Shown: positions 19,779-30,922 of the stretch, in pieces
Layout: each line of letters opens with the position of its first letter
Position numbering within the stretch: the stretch's first letter is position 1
Assembly (NCBI GenBank): GCA_004335835.1
Contig: RWJK01001743.1
Coordinates: forward strand, 29,844 to 77,167
DNA: 47,324 bases
From: Scenedesmus sp. ARA3
Lineage: Eukaryota > Chlorophyta > Chlorophyceae > Sphaeropleales > Scenedesmaceae
Reading direction: 5' to 3'
Notes under the pieces: model-generated
Told to the model about the DNA's origin: nothing
What the model saw: only the letters and a program-made list of their open reading frames with translations
Database searches by the model: none
Position numbers and translations under genes: made by a program

Positions 19779-22152
19779 ATGGAAGCACCAACTTCTCAAC
19801 ATGGTCTAGAAAGCGAGCGCGTAGCGGAGCTGCAAGCGCAGGTGAGCAGCGCATGGGTCCTCTGCTTGTTGCTGTCCAAGTCACCCTCACGTGGAGTCCA
19901 TCACCTCACGAGCCTCGTTCAGCTAGCTGCCGCGTTCATGTCGCATGCACGCACAGTTTGTTTAGGCCTGCATGCATGCGGCAGCAGTTGACGGTGTTGC
20001 ACATGACTTGGCATGTTGCACACTGGACTGGGGGTGACCCCAGCAGTTGGGGTGACCCCCGCCTTCCAAGCATGACAGCGGACACTGGCTTAGGGGCCGT
20101 GTTGTGTTTAAAATTGCGAAGCTAACGGTCTTGCTGGGTGCTGCATGCCAGCACACATTATGGCTTGCAGGATGCATGCAACTTGTCCACATGCAGAGCC
20201 GGCCTGCAGCTCCACACAGCAACATAGGCAAGGCAACTGCTGCTGCAGCCCTGTTCCGACACATGGTGCATGCGGTTATGCAACGCACGCTCAGCTCAAT
20301 GGCAGCAGATGAGCATCTTCCATACATGCATGCAAAACCGTCAAAGCATCCAAAGCTGCAAGCAAGCATGCTGCCTGCCCCATGCCTTCACAGGTGGATG
20401 TGCTGCAGCAGAAGCTGCACCAGCTGCATGCAACAGACGTCAACACGCTGCGGCGCGGATATGCAACAGTGGCACAGCATGTGCAAGCACTCAAGCTCGA
20501 AGCAGCGGTGAGCATGCCACTGGAAGGCCCTTCCTTTTGTACAGCAGCAGCAGCAGACACAGCAGCAGCAGCAGCCAGGATTACATGCGTTGGCTTTGCA
20601 TGCTTTGTATGCGCAGCAGCAGGATGTGGTCTAGAGGCAATTGCGTCCTACGCTTCAGCTGTGTTGCTTCTGCCTGCTGCCCTGACATGCACTGCTTCTT
20701 TCCCCCCCGTCTCCCCGTGTTCTGCCGCACAGGTTGTACCGCTGTACATGTTTGCTGTATACCTTCACTGTACCTGCTTTCAAGTGGTCATTGAGATGTG
20801 TATGTGGCTGCTGTGCTGTGTGTATGTGTACTGGCTGCAGCGCCTGGAGGAGCTGGTCAATGAGCTGGAGCCACAGCTGTACCCGCCAGAGTACATTGCA
20901 GAGGAGGTGAGTGCGGTTGCGCTGCACATCATGCATAGTTTCAGGAGGCGGGTGGACGTTACAATGCTTGGAGGAGGTAATGCACCGCATGTGGGGTGCT
21001 GCATGGCAGCATCCCAGAGCAGCAGCAGCAGCAGCACCAGTAGCCATGGGCCTTCTGCTAGCTCTACACCTGTACCTGTGGTTGACGTTGCCGGTAGCAG
21101 CTGCAGCCCATGCCGGCAGTGCACGCCCAACTACTGACAAAGTATGCGCTGTTTTCATTCCGTAAATTGCGCTGCAGCTGGGCAAGGCTGCTGTTGTGAG
21201 CGGCAGCGTGTTTGTTATCTTCAAAGTGGTGAAGACCATCACGCCACTGCCGGTGAGACACACGCAAAATTCGAATCTGGAATTGAAAGTTGACAGTGCT
21301 CAGTTCAAATGCTATCTGTGCTGAGCCGCACCAGTCTGGTGGTTTATATCTGCACTCTGGTGTTACCTGCACTGTGTCAAGGCAGAGCTGCGCTGTGGCT
21401 GTCTCATGCTCGCTGCATCGAGAACGCAACCATTTGTGTGCCAACTTGATCGCCTCTTGTTCTGCGTCACTACAGGTACAGGTCAGCAGCTGGCTGCGCA
21501 GCGGCCTGGCAGCTGTCACAGCCATCGTGGTGACCTGGCGCTTTGCGCGCAGCAGCATCAGCCGCTTCGCTGCATCACTGCTTGACCACAAGCGCCGCAG
21601 GAAGGCAGTGCTGCGAGAGATGGGAGAGCTTCAGCAGCGAGTTGATATCTTGGTCGCGCTGACCAGCAGCATGCCGCACGCGCTGCTGCAGCAGCAGCAA
21701 GTGCGGCTGGCAGGACAACAAGCAGCCAGCAGCACCGCAGCAGACACGGCAGCAGCAGGAATTGAGGAAGCTGGAGGCACGCAGCAGCAACAGCAGCAGC
21801 AGCAGCAGCAGCGGGGCGAGCAGTTTGTGGTTGTGGATCTGCCGCGTGTTGAGAGTGGCGGCTTTGTGCTGACGTCACCAGCAGCATCATCATCGCCTGC
21901 TCCAGAGCTAGCTGCTGCTCAGCAAGCCGCTGCAGCATTTGCTGCTGCCAGCACAGCAGCAGCGGCAGCGGCCGCAGTGACTGCAGTGGACAGCGAGGCA
22001 CTTGCAGCAGCTGTTCAGCAGCGTATGGTTGGTACAGCAGCAGCGGCTGCTGGCAGTGCAGCTGCAGCTGTGGGTGGTGCATTCCACCAACAAGCATCTG
22101 CAAGCGGCGCAGCTACACACCCACCGCAGCAGCAGCAGCAGCATCCGCATGT

Positions 22153-22195
<43 letters not shown>

Positions 22196-22636
22196 GAGGA
22201 GCCAGGCCTCTCGGCAAGCAGCAGTACCAGGAGCAGCTTTGAGCAGCGGCAGCCGCTGCGCTCTGCCTTTGCTGTGCCGATGCTGCCCAGTATGATCATG
22301 TCTGGCTGGGGTGGCGTGGTGATGCAGCAGGAGCAGCGCGCACACCTACACTCCAGCTCAACAGCAGCAGCAGCAGCAGGGTCTGTCGGCCCTGCCACTG
22401 ACACAGCAGCAGCAGAAGCAGCAGGTGGTGCTGCTGCTGGCCGGCAGGCGTCCACTGACTCTGAAGGGCAAGGGGAGTGGGTGGAGCGGCCGGGCTGCTT
22501 TGATGCGCAAGGGGAAGGCCCTGCTGCTGCTGCTGCTGCTGCTGGCAGCGGTGGATGGGAGGCTGCTGCAGCAGCGGAGCGGGTGTCGCCGCATTCGTCA
22601 TCGTCGGATGAAGGCGTGCTGCTGGAGAGGGAGTGA
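19779..22636 (+). CDS. Unrecognised coiled-coil, two-membrane-segment protein with polyGln/polyAla tail
   Basis: Five exons: 19779-19841, 20394-20507, 20841-20906, 21178-21252, 21476-22636; 492 residues. The N-terminal 80 residues are hydrophilic and probably coiled-coil (VDVLQQKLHQLH, RLEELVNELEPQLYPPEY). Two hydrophobic stretches follow, AAVVSGSVFVIFKVV and SGLAAVTAIVVTW, separated by a short loop with TITPLP, so a hairpin membrane anchor is likely. A basic patch (HKRRRKAVLREM) follows, then about 330 residues of low complexity dominated by Ala and by Gln runs encoded by CAG repeats. No catalytic motif is visible and I do not recognise the family. The last-exon acceptor could be at 21475 or 21481, both in frame. 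The conserved-looking part is the first four exons plus the start of the fifth. Confidence 0.7.
21781..22196 (+). repeat. Coding CAG (polyGln) tracts
   Basis: Two clusters within the last exon, about 21781-21813 and 22126-22193, encode Gln runs of roughly 9-15 residues. Between them lies Ala-coding GCA-rich sequence. These are translated triplet repeats, unlike the intronic CTG tracts elsewhere. Confidence 0.9.
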
Positions 22637-24010
22637 TGCAGTTTGGGGTTGAAGAAGGTTGGGTATAAGGGTGTGTTGAGGGTTCATTGTGCAGTTTTGG
22701 AGGGGGACAGAGATTGTGGTAGGCAACATGGGCATGTCAGAGTTGGTTTGTAGCGTGTGTGTAGCTGGCAGTAGGCACAAGCTGTCCGCTGGTGCCTATG
22801 CAAGTGCGGCTGTGTGCCGGTGGACGCTCAACCCTGTGCTGCATGTGCTGCAGCTGCCTCAAGAACGAGTGTGTTCCGTGATATGTACATACAACCAACA
22901 TGTATATGTCGATGTATCATGCCAGTGGTGTTTTAAACAGTGCCGACTACTGGCTGACAGGTGGTTTATTTTGCATGTGCAGCGCTTTGTTTGGTATGTG
23001 GGACGTAAGCAGCGCTGTTACCGGTGCTGTTGATGGACAGGGGTGGTTTGCCTAGCAGCTCAAAGTTTCAGTTGCAGGCAGGACAACTGCAGTGCTGCTG
23101 GCGCGATGTCAGCGCAGAAGGCAGCCAAGCTCTTAGGTGCATTGTCGCACAGGTGTTTGGTCTAAGCATGAAGCTTGTGCTGCAGTCACACACCCGCGTT
23201 GTTGTCCCAGTTTTGTGCTGGTGGATGATATGCTTTTTCAAGTGTTGTGGTACTACAGTATGCACTTGGCACCTGCTGAGCAGTACATCAAAGCATGGTC
23301 GGTGCAGGTCGCAATGTTGCGCAGACGCAACGGCTTGAACATAATGACGCTCTGTTGTGACACGGACGGTTTGATAACGTTGCAGGTGATATTGGCGACT
23401 TTCTGGTGTGAAGTTCGTGACAACACCGTGGTTCGGCAGCAGCTCAGGGTCGTGCCGCTCCAGCTGCAACGACGAAAAGAATGTTGATGTTGTGCTACAT
23501 TATCTTCGCTAGGTACTGGTGTGCTGAATCACCCAGGGGATGCTGCCGTATCACGTTGGAGAATTCGCCAGAACCCAAACACTGACTAGGCCGGCATGTG
23601 GACACTCTTTGCTGCCCTTATATACTCGAATGAGCAGAGTGTTGAACAGTTACCATCATCTTCTTACCCCATCATCTTGATCTTCTCTATCTCTCAACAG
23701 CTCGCGCCACTTTTGTTCTTTACTCTGCGTGGTGATCGACCGTCCTGACACCGAGATTTTGACCAAGGTAACCAAACCACATATATAGCTATGTTAATGT
23801 GGTGTCGCGATATTTTGCTGGTTGAGCCACTGTTCTCTGAGCATGCGCGACATGCCAGCTTGCGTGCGTGCCACAGACTGCAGCCTCGTTCAACGCGAAT
23901 TCTACACTGTTAAGTCACTACTGTATATCTAGAACAGCCTAACAATCCGCGTATCTCCCCTTTTTCATGCACCGTCGTTGTCTCGGCTGTGTTCCCTGTG
24001 CAGAGGAACC
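22637..24010. other. Intergenic region and 5' UTR of the next gene
   Basis: No coding exon was recognised over about 1.4 kb. Its right part probably holds the promoter and a spliced 5' UTR of the secreted Gly/Trp-rich gene: a pyrimidine-rich stretch after the TATA-like element, a donor-like AAG|GTAACC at 23767/23768, and an acceptor CTGTGCAG ending at 24003. Confidence 0.45.
23618..23625 (+). promoter_or_regulatory. TATA-like element upstream of the secreted Gly/Trp-rich gene
   Basis: TTATATAC lies about 390 bases before the start codon and is followed by a C/T-rich stretch resembling an algal 5' UTR. With the proposed 5' UTR intron (23768-24003), the mature leader would be roughly 100-150 bases. 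This is inferred from composition only. Confidence 0.35.
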
Positions 24011-24283
24011 ATGAGGAAGGCGATGCTCGCGCTTGCGCTGGCTGTCGCAGGTGCGTTCTGCATCTGATACATTACGCTTGTTTATTGTTTTCTCATTCCT
24101 TAGATCTCTGAGTGACTGTGTTTGACTGGTGCTTGTGGTGTAGCCTGCATGGTGAGATCTGCAACCTGATGTTTGGTTGACAGCAGCTGCGATGCATGTG
24201 CTGGGTTGCCAACACACCCTTGCCAGCTGATTGATACTTCACCAAGATCCAATCTTTTCATCACGCCCACCTGTCATCTCACA

Positions 24284-24320
<37 letters not shown>

Positions 24321-25407
24321 TGCTTGCAGTTGTCAGTGCTGATGCCTACTCTAACAGGCGCATGCTAGGTACGACACCAGTCACCGTATGCTGTACAGCC
24401 GGCAGCAAGCTGAATTCACAGCCCCTGCACCATGCGAACTGCACGCCTACATGCTAGGTAGCACAACGATGCACACAGCCAGCAGCGGCTGTGTCCATGC
24501 ATATATGTCCTGGTGACCTGCTGCAGTTGCAAAGGAAGCAGCTGCTGTGGGCATCTGTCATGCATGTACCTTCCCTCCACACGCACAGACACTGTTACCA
24601 GTGACTTGCTACAGCTGTCCCTGCCGCAGCTAGCTAGATGCCAAACCCTCGCTTTGCCTCACACTGCTGCCCTCGCACCCAGCCCCAATCAACTGCCCAT
24701 TCCTGCCATTCTGTGAACTGCTGCCTGCCATGCAGATGCCCAGCCCGCAGCAGCCGACCCTGCCGCCGCTGCTGCCGCTGCTGACCCGTCTGCCGCCAAG
24801 CCTGCTGACTCAGGCCCTGACTCCTGGCAGAACGGCGGCTGGCACGCCGGCGGCTGGAGCAACGGCGGCTGGGGCGGCAGCTGGAGGGACAGGAACTGGG
24901 ACCGCTGGGACAGGTGCGGTGGGACAGTAGATGCTGTAGGCTAGCCGGGGCATGGTGTTACCAGCGGCTCTGCAATTGTACAGTTGTAACAGGAACTGGG
25001 ACCGCTGGGACAGGTACGATGGGACAGTAGATGCTGGTAGGCTAGCCTACAACAGCATAGCCGGGGCATGGTGTTACCAGCGGCTCTGCAGTTGTACAGT
25101 TGTAACAGGAATTGGGACCGCTGGGACAGGTGGGTTGGGACAGTAGCCTGCAGGAGGATGGCAGGGGTATGTATGTAACTTGTCCAGTGGTTGTGCAGTT
25201 GGGAGCTTGCAAAAGCATGCTGGCATGACAAGATGAGGCCTAGACTGCTGCAGCATGTAGCAGCGGTGTGGAGGGCCCCTTGGGGCGAGGCAAGCAGCAG
25301 CAATGATGCAGGGAGGCAGTGGCAAGGACAGCGCACTCAGCAACAAGCATCAGATACCCATGCAGGACAGCATGTTCAAAGAATGTACAGGGCTTACACT
25401 GCATGCA

Positions 25408-25448
<41 letters not shown>

Positions 25449-25631
25449 TTGTCCTGCAGGTGGGGCGGCTGGAGCCAGCTGCAGAGTGTGCCTGAGGGCA
25501 CCGTGACGGCTGCTGCTGCTGCCCCCGCTGGTCCTGAGCAGCCCGCTGCTGCTGCAGCTGCTGTCACCCAGCCAGCTGAGGTGGTGGCTGCTGACCCAGC
25601 AGTGGCTGCTGTCCCTGCTGCCGGCCCTTGA
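24011..25631 (+). CDS. Small secreted Gly/Trp-rich protein, family not recognised
   Basis: Four exons: 24011-24050, 24330-24368, 24736-24913, 25460-25631; 142 residues in the minimal model. It starts MRKAMLALALAVAVVSADA, a typical signal peptide. NRRML, an Ala/Pro/Asp linker, and a Gly-Gly-Trp repeat block follow (NGGWHAGGWSNGGWGGSW). Then come RDRNWDRWDR and WGGWSQLQ, and an Ala/Pro-rich tail. The alternating aromatic and glycine pattern suggests a structural extracellular or cell-wall protein, but no enzyme domain is present. The third intron holds two extra copies of the RNWDRWD coding segment, each flanked by AG and GT and 21 bases long. The mature protein may therefore contain two or three such units. 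An intronic CTG tract ends shortly before the last acceptor. Confidence 0.75.
24285..24319 (+). repeat. CTG tract upstream of exon 2 acceptor
   Basis: About 11 CTG units in the first intron of the Gly/Trp-rich gene, ending ten bases before the acceptor CAG. It has the same placement as the CTG tract at 25410-25444 before the last exon. Confidence 0.95.
24993..25013 (+). other. Candidate 21-nt in-frame microexon (copy 2)
   Basis: Acceptor GTAACAG, 21 bases, then donor GTACGA. Entry and exit are both phase 2, matching the preceding and following exons, so inclusion would insert another RNWDRWD unit. Confidence 0.45.
25109..25129 (+). other. Candidate 21-nt in-frame microexon (copy 3)
   Basis: Acceptor GTAACAG, 21 bases, then donor GTGGGT, in the same phase as copy 2. 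The only coding change is AAC to AAT, which is silent. Confidence 0.45.
25410..25444 (+). repeat. CTG tract upstream of the last exon of the Gly/Trp-rich gene
   Basis: About 11 CTG units followed by TTGTTGTCCTGCAG, which is the acceptor of exon 4. The tract is intronic. Confidence 0.95.
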
Positions 25632-26739
25632 GCAGTGCATTGCAGTTGACAGTGTGCTACTGCAGGGATTGATACATTTGCTACCCCTGTCTGTGACCGA
25701 GGAACGCAGCAATCTCTGGAACATTGTCGCAAGGCATCGCCTAATGAAGCGATTGCACAGCTATACCTTTGAGTGTCTGTCTTCGTGTTGGTGGCAGTGA
25801 AAGCATGTGCAAACCCTGATTGTCATGGCCGAGGGACACGGCAGCTTATGTCACATGACGGCGTCTGCAGCAGCAGATATGTGCACGTGCTTGTGGTTTT
25901 ACTACACAACTCAATCACCTGGTGGTGACCTGTCACATGTCAGCCGACACGTGTATAACAGGGGATGCATCAGAACATGAACGCTATTTTGGTATGTCGC
26001 TGAACTGCTGGGGGCTCACATCACCATGCTGCTGGCATAACATTGCAGTTGTTCAACAGCTGTCATTTATGCATTGCAGCAGCCCATGCGGAAGCAAATG
26101 CATGTTACTCAGCAAGGCTTGCCAAGTAGCCGCGGCGGCCATGAACACAACAGGTTGCTCAGCCGGACACAGCGCGTGTTGTTCAAACACTTGCAGTGGC
26201 TGTGCTGCTGCATCACAGCATCAACCGCATATATGTGACGGGTGATGGGCCCATGAAAGCATCCTCTCTTTTGTTTGACTGATTCAAGTTCCCTTTGACC
26301 AGAGTTGCTGGCAGATGTGAGTGGCAGGCGCCTTGCGCCATCACGGCTGCACTGTTAGCCACCAGCGCGCATGCTTACTCGTGGGTGTGCCACGTGCTGT
26401 GCTGTACTAGTTGGTATAAGCTGGCAGCAGGCTGGTGCAGGCTGGCCATGCCAATGTAACATACTAATACAGATCCTGACTGTCAGCTTCTATATGCAAC
26501 TTTACTCGCATTGAGGCGCTATTGCCTGCTGATGCTGCCTTGACAGGCATCGTTGTGCTTGGAGGTCGACCCAATCAATGTTTTGTCGGGTTTAGTTGAG
26601 TTTAACCTGCCTCAAGACGTGGACTAAACAGCCCCACAATCTATGGTGCCCTGGAGTGGGCTCAGCCAAAAGGTTGTGCCAGTGCAACAAAATATTCACG
26701 CAATCTGACCTGGAGAAAGCTGTTGTTACCCCAGTACAC
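25632..26739. other. Convergent intergenic region
   Basis: Lies between the stop of the Gly/Trp-rich gene and the proposed 3' end of the minus-strand gene. Frames are short and show no family resemblance. No RNA gene or repeat was seen. Confidence 0.5.
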
Positions 26740-29700
26740 TCAGCACGATAAGCACGTGAGCTGGGACACAAACAAAATTGCTGCCTTCTTGATGTTAGAT
26801 GGTAGCACATGCAACTGACCAAACACCACCAGCGCCACCAGAGGTACCGCATCCAGCAGCAGAAAGATCTGCGCAACATGCTGCTCCTGAGCTGCCTAAA
26901 CGAGCATGTACGAGCGCCCCATCTGCGGCAGCGAACCGCGCAGGGCATCCCATGAAGCCCTCGTCAACTTTGGATATGCTCAAAGCCAGGCAAATGCCTG
27001 CCTGAGAGTGCTGCCTGCATCAGCGCCACATGCGCACCCACAACAGCTGCATGGCACCACTGACACACAACTCCAAGCAACAACGCAACATCAAGCATGG
27101 CCCAACCGCAATCATCCCCAGCTATCCAACACAGTGTGCATGCGGATGCACCTGCAACACCCCTGCTGCATTCCACTACACACCTGCAGCACACACAAGC
27201 ACTCGATTGCTGCTGCCGCGAGCCGGCTCCCCGGCACAACTGCACGCCAGCCGGCACAAGAGTTCACATCCTCGCTAGAACAGGATTGAATTCCTCACAC
27301 CTGTAGCAGCTGCAGCGCCGCACCCAGCGACAGCAGCACCTGCGCGCCGATCTGCTCCTGCGCTGCACACGACTCCGGCAGCAGGCTGTCCTTCAGCTGC
27401 AGCACGTGCTGCACCACCAGGGGGTGCACCCCATCCAGAACTTTCTGTGCCACCCGCACAAAGTCTGCTCTCTCCTCGCTTCGCAGCTGCTTGCCTGGCA
27501 GTGCTACGCTGACCAGGCTGCACAGCATGAGCGTGAAGGCCTCCTTGCCGCCCAGCACGTCTGAAAAGGCCCACTTTAGGCGCTCAGCCAGCGCCCTGCA
27601 GAACAGCAGCCACAGTGACGGTGGCAGCAGGAGCAGCAGCGGCACATTGTGAGTGCGAAGGCGTCCTTGCCGCCAGCACTGTGGCGGCTGGCTTGAGCCG
27701 GGCAGCGAGCGCCACGCAGCAGCAGGAGCAGCAGCAGTACATGGTGGACATGCTGCAAGGGCATTGCAAGAACCAAAGCCATCAGCTGCAGAAAAGGTAG
27801 CAACATCATGAGGCGAGCTATCCAGCACAAGTAACATCCTGCTGCACCAGACAAAGGTTTCGCCTGGCACATACTGGCCGCCAGCGGCTCTCACAGCTGC
27901 ATGCATGCCAGCAGCATCCACTGCCCAAGTTTACGTAATCACGCAAGTGAAGGCAGTGCGCTCACACTATGCAGCCATTGGATACTCATCAGCACAACGT
28001 GGCAAGCGCACCACACAGCCCCGCCATGCGGCATACACCATCCCTGACAAAGCAGTTGACGCCCACAATCTGGCTGAAGCACCATAATAATACTCACTTC
28101 ATGGTCTCCAGCGCGTCTCCGCGCCTGAACTGTGCAAAGCCTTTGCCCTGATCCTTATGATACTCGTACAGCGACTCCACGTGGGGGCTGGCGGCTGCAT
28201 CTCGAGCATCATACGGCCGCTTCCCGATCGCTTCAGCTACGCCTACAGAGATGAGCCGCAGCCCATGCACTGCTGGCAGCGCCTGCAGTACGCGCTGCAG
28301 CGCAGCAGCAGCGCGCACTGGACCCGCGCTTTCGCGCAGCGGCTGCATTATGCGCGTGCCGGTCAGCGCCATCAGCAGCACATTGTCCAGCCACCAGCGG
28401 TCGTTCTGGCTTGCCACGCCGCGCGCAGCATGGTGTGCGCCACTACCTGATGCATACGCGCCTGCTGCCTCCATGCCTGTGAAGATCTGGAACAGCAGCA
28501 GCAGCAGGCGGCGCGATGCGCCGATCACGTCACTGGCTGACACAGGCTGCACTGCTGCAGCTGCTGCCACCACTGCTGCAGCCGCCAGCTTAGCATCACT
28601 GCTAGAGTCTGCTGCTGCTGCTGCTGCTGGTGTTGCTGGAGTCACAGGTGCCAGGCCTGCTGCTGCTGCCGCTGCTGCTGCACCTAGGCTGGTAGCGCCA
28701 GCTGCTGCTGCTGCTACTGCTGCTGCTGCATCGTCTGGGCTGGTTGCCACCATCACCAGCAGGTCGCGCACCAGCCGGTGCCTGCCTGTCTCACTGTCAG
28801 AATCCTCCTCGCGCCACCCAAAGCTGTCATCCTGTTGACAGCCAGGGGTGCAGCAACGCAACCGGATGTGACAGACCAGAGTCAGAGTGAGGCAACAGAC
28901 ACAAGCAGGCGCAGCACGCATGCATCGCTTGATGTGGCGCCCTCGCCTCATCGTCCTTGAAGTACTGCTCACATGAGGCACATCCACAAACACACAAAGA
29001 GCCATACTGCACGACAAACACCATGACAAGCTCGACAAAGAAGGGGTACTGTACTTCCTGCAAGCAACATACAGTCTGCGCTCACCCGCATGAGCTTGTG
29101 CAGCAGGCTCTCGCTCAGCACGCTGGCTGCCCTGCCCTTCACCCGCCTCACTTCATCTGCATCTCGGTCCTTGCAGGAAGCCATGTGCTCCTCAAACACT
29201 GCCAGTCGCACATGCGCATCCGCCTGCAGCAGCTGCACCAGCCACAGCAGCAGCAGCGCCTTGCCAGTGCTGGCCTGCGGCAGGCCTGGTGGCCGCACGT
29301 TATAGCAGGAGCTGTTGCTGTTGCCTGTTACCAGCTGCACTGCGTTGCGCACGAGGCTCTGCAGCTGGCTGAACCGCGCACCACCAAAGATTTCCCTAAA
29401 TCCCATTGGCGCGCGCTCCTTGGCATCTGCTGTTTCTTTTGTGTCATCCAGCGCTGACCTGGCAAGCGGGTTCCAAGACAGCGGTGAGCGCAGCAGCTGC
29501 CGAGGCTGGCCCTCCTGCAGGACAGCTGCGGGTTTGACTGGCGGGTGTGCAGCCAGGTTCTGGGACAGCAGGTTGTAGGCCTGCACTGAGATGCGTGGGT
29601 CAGGGTGCAGGTCGTAGTTGATTACGATGTGCATCAGCATCTCCTGCAGCTGCTGCTGCAGTGCCACGCGGCTGCCTGCCCAGGCTTCCAAATGGTGCAC

Positions 29701-30430
29701 CACGAATGCTGCGCGGCTCTGCCAGCGCCCTGCCAGCACCTGCAGGTCTGCTGCTGCTGTTGCTGCTGCGTCTGCCTCTGCTTCAGCTGCTGCAGCTGTT
29801 GTAGGGGAGGCTTCTGCTGCTGCATCGGCTGTGCCTGCTGCTGCGCTGCTTGCAGGAGTGCCTGCTGAGGGAGCTGCGCCGCCGCTGCTGCCGCTGCCGC
29901 TGGTGCGCGCGCGCCTGCGCTGCTCGGCGGCACGCAGCAGCTTCTCTTTCAAGCTTCGATACTCCTGTCTATACTGCTCGTACTTCTGTGATACCTCTCC
30001 ATCAATGTACACGCGTGGCACTTCTGGGCTGCTGTGCACATCAGCCTCGAGATCTGGCAGCTGCACCCCCTTGGCCTGCTTGTTGGAGATCTGCTTTGCC
30101 TTGGCAAAACCAGCTTTGATCTGTTTGCAGTGGATGGTAGGGGTGGCGAAGTTGGTGCATTCAGTACGCGACGCTGCGATGGCTAACCATGCTAGGACTA
30201 GGCTGGAACAGCAGCAACCTCAACATGCAGGGTGCATGCTGCCCAACACAGCCCTGCTGCAGAACGAAGGCGTGCTTCCCAGGCCTATGATTCATTAGAA
30301 ACGGCATGAATGCATCAATGCGAGCATTGTAGCCTACACACAAGCAAACGCCTTGCGTGCTGTGCAGCTTTGCCTGATGCCTGGTGAAGAACCTACTCAC
30401 CCCTGGTTGTGTGTCTGCCCTCCTCTTCAT
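26740..30430 (-). CDS. Unrecognised large helical protein with Ala-rich insertions, divergent to PF6
   Basis: Minus-strand model: 30401-30430 (starts MKRRADTQPG), 29086-30120, 28098-28831, 27301-27595 and a tentative last exon 26740-26895; about 749 residues, with phases compatible. The first large exon begins IKAGFAKAKQISNKQ, followed by a charged coiled-coil (YEQYRQEYRSLKEKL), an Ala/Gly/Ser linker, and alpha-helical, solenoid-like sequence (HHLEAWAGSRVALQQQL, MLMHIVINYDLHPDPRI). Later parts include DDSFGWREEDSDSETG, an Ala-rich insertion, and ALAERLKWAFSDVLGGK. A small extra exon near 28990-29057 (EVQYPFFVELVM) could lie between the two large exons. No catalytic motif or known domain is recognised. 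It shares a 492-bp divergent promoter with the PF6/SPAG17 gene, so a ciliary role is possible but is only inference. The last exon is the weakest part. Confidence 0.62.
27540..27725 (-). repeat. Degenerate tandem copy of the ALAERLKWAFSDVLGGKEAF exon start
   Basis: The start of the exon at 27595 is echoed in the upstream intron at about 27640-27710 (VALAARLKPAATVLAARTPS in one frame). The GTGCTGGCGGCAAGGACGCC stretch is closest to the original. No acceptor is preserved in the copy. Confidence 0.65.
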
Positions 30431-30922
30431 TGTGCAGCTACAGTCTATTACTGCCTGTTGGTAGCAAGATCGTGCACTTTGTGCCAAAATGAATTTGAAT
30501 TCTTCAATGCCGCTCTGTTGCACGACACAGGTTCAAAACTTTTCCAAAATCTGACACCAACACTAATACCAGGAAAGAGCAGCCCCAAGCGCAGATGAGC
30601 TCCGCTGAACGCGGCATGTGCTTGTAGGGTTTTCGGCTGACACAGCTCAGCAGTGAGTGTCGCTCTGCGTCGCTTAGCCAATATTACTGATGTTGGTTTA
30701 AACGATGATCTGTAATTAAGGTCGACCCTCAAGCGTGAGGTTCCTGAGTTGACCATCATCTGCTGTTCTTCTTTACTTCTTTTCAACACATTTAAGACGC
30801 TATCGTCTCAGTTATCACAGCGTTACTATGTTTGACGGCGTCGTGTATGGTGCCGCTCCTCCTGGCTTGAGGGCTGGCTGATAATCATCAGCCTGATATA
30901 CCAGCAGTGACAACTACGCAGC
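30431..30922. promoter_or_regulatory. Bidirectional promoter region of the helical protein gene and PF6
   Basis: The start codons at 30430 (minus) and 30923 (plus) face away from each other. The 492 bases between them should contain both promoters and 5' UTRs. Part of it is less GC-rich than the surrounding genes. I see no decisive TATA element. Confidence 0.5.

Larger units (their letters stand above)
24886..25135 (+). repeat. Three copies (100- and 116-bp spacing) of the RNWDRWD exon end
   Basis: The exon end AACTGGGACCGCTGGGACAG with its donor recurs at 24993-25013 and 25109-25129, each preceded by TTGTAACAG. The intervening flank (GCCGGGGCATGGTGTTACCA) is also duplicated. Confidence 0.95.

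Noticed and set aside
21558..22345. Several minus-strand Leu/Gln/Cys-rich frames
   Set aside because: Antisense to CAG-coded polyGln in the plus-strand gene.
26592..27257. Longer alternative minus-strand frames around the proposed last exon of the helical protein
   Set aside because: They are Cys/Trp-rich or truncated and do not join in phase to exon 27301-27595; only 26740-26895 gives a compatible, ordinary-looking sequence.
28251..28838. 195-codon plus-strand frame
   Set aside because: Antisense to the Ala-rich exon of the minus-strand helical protein; Ala-rich only because GCT/GCA triplets are open in several frames.
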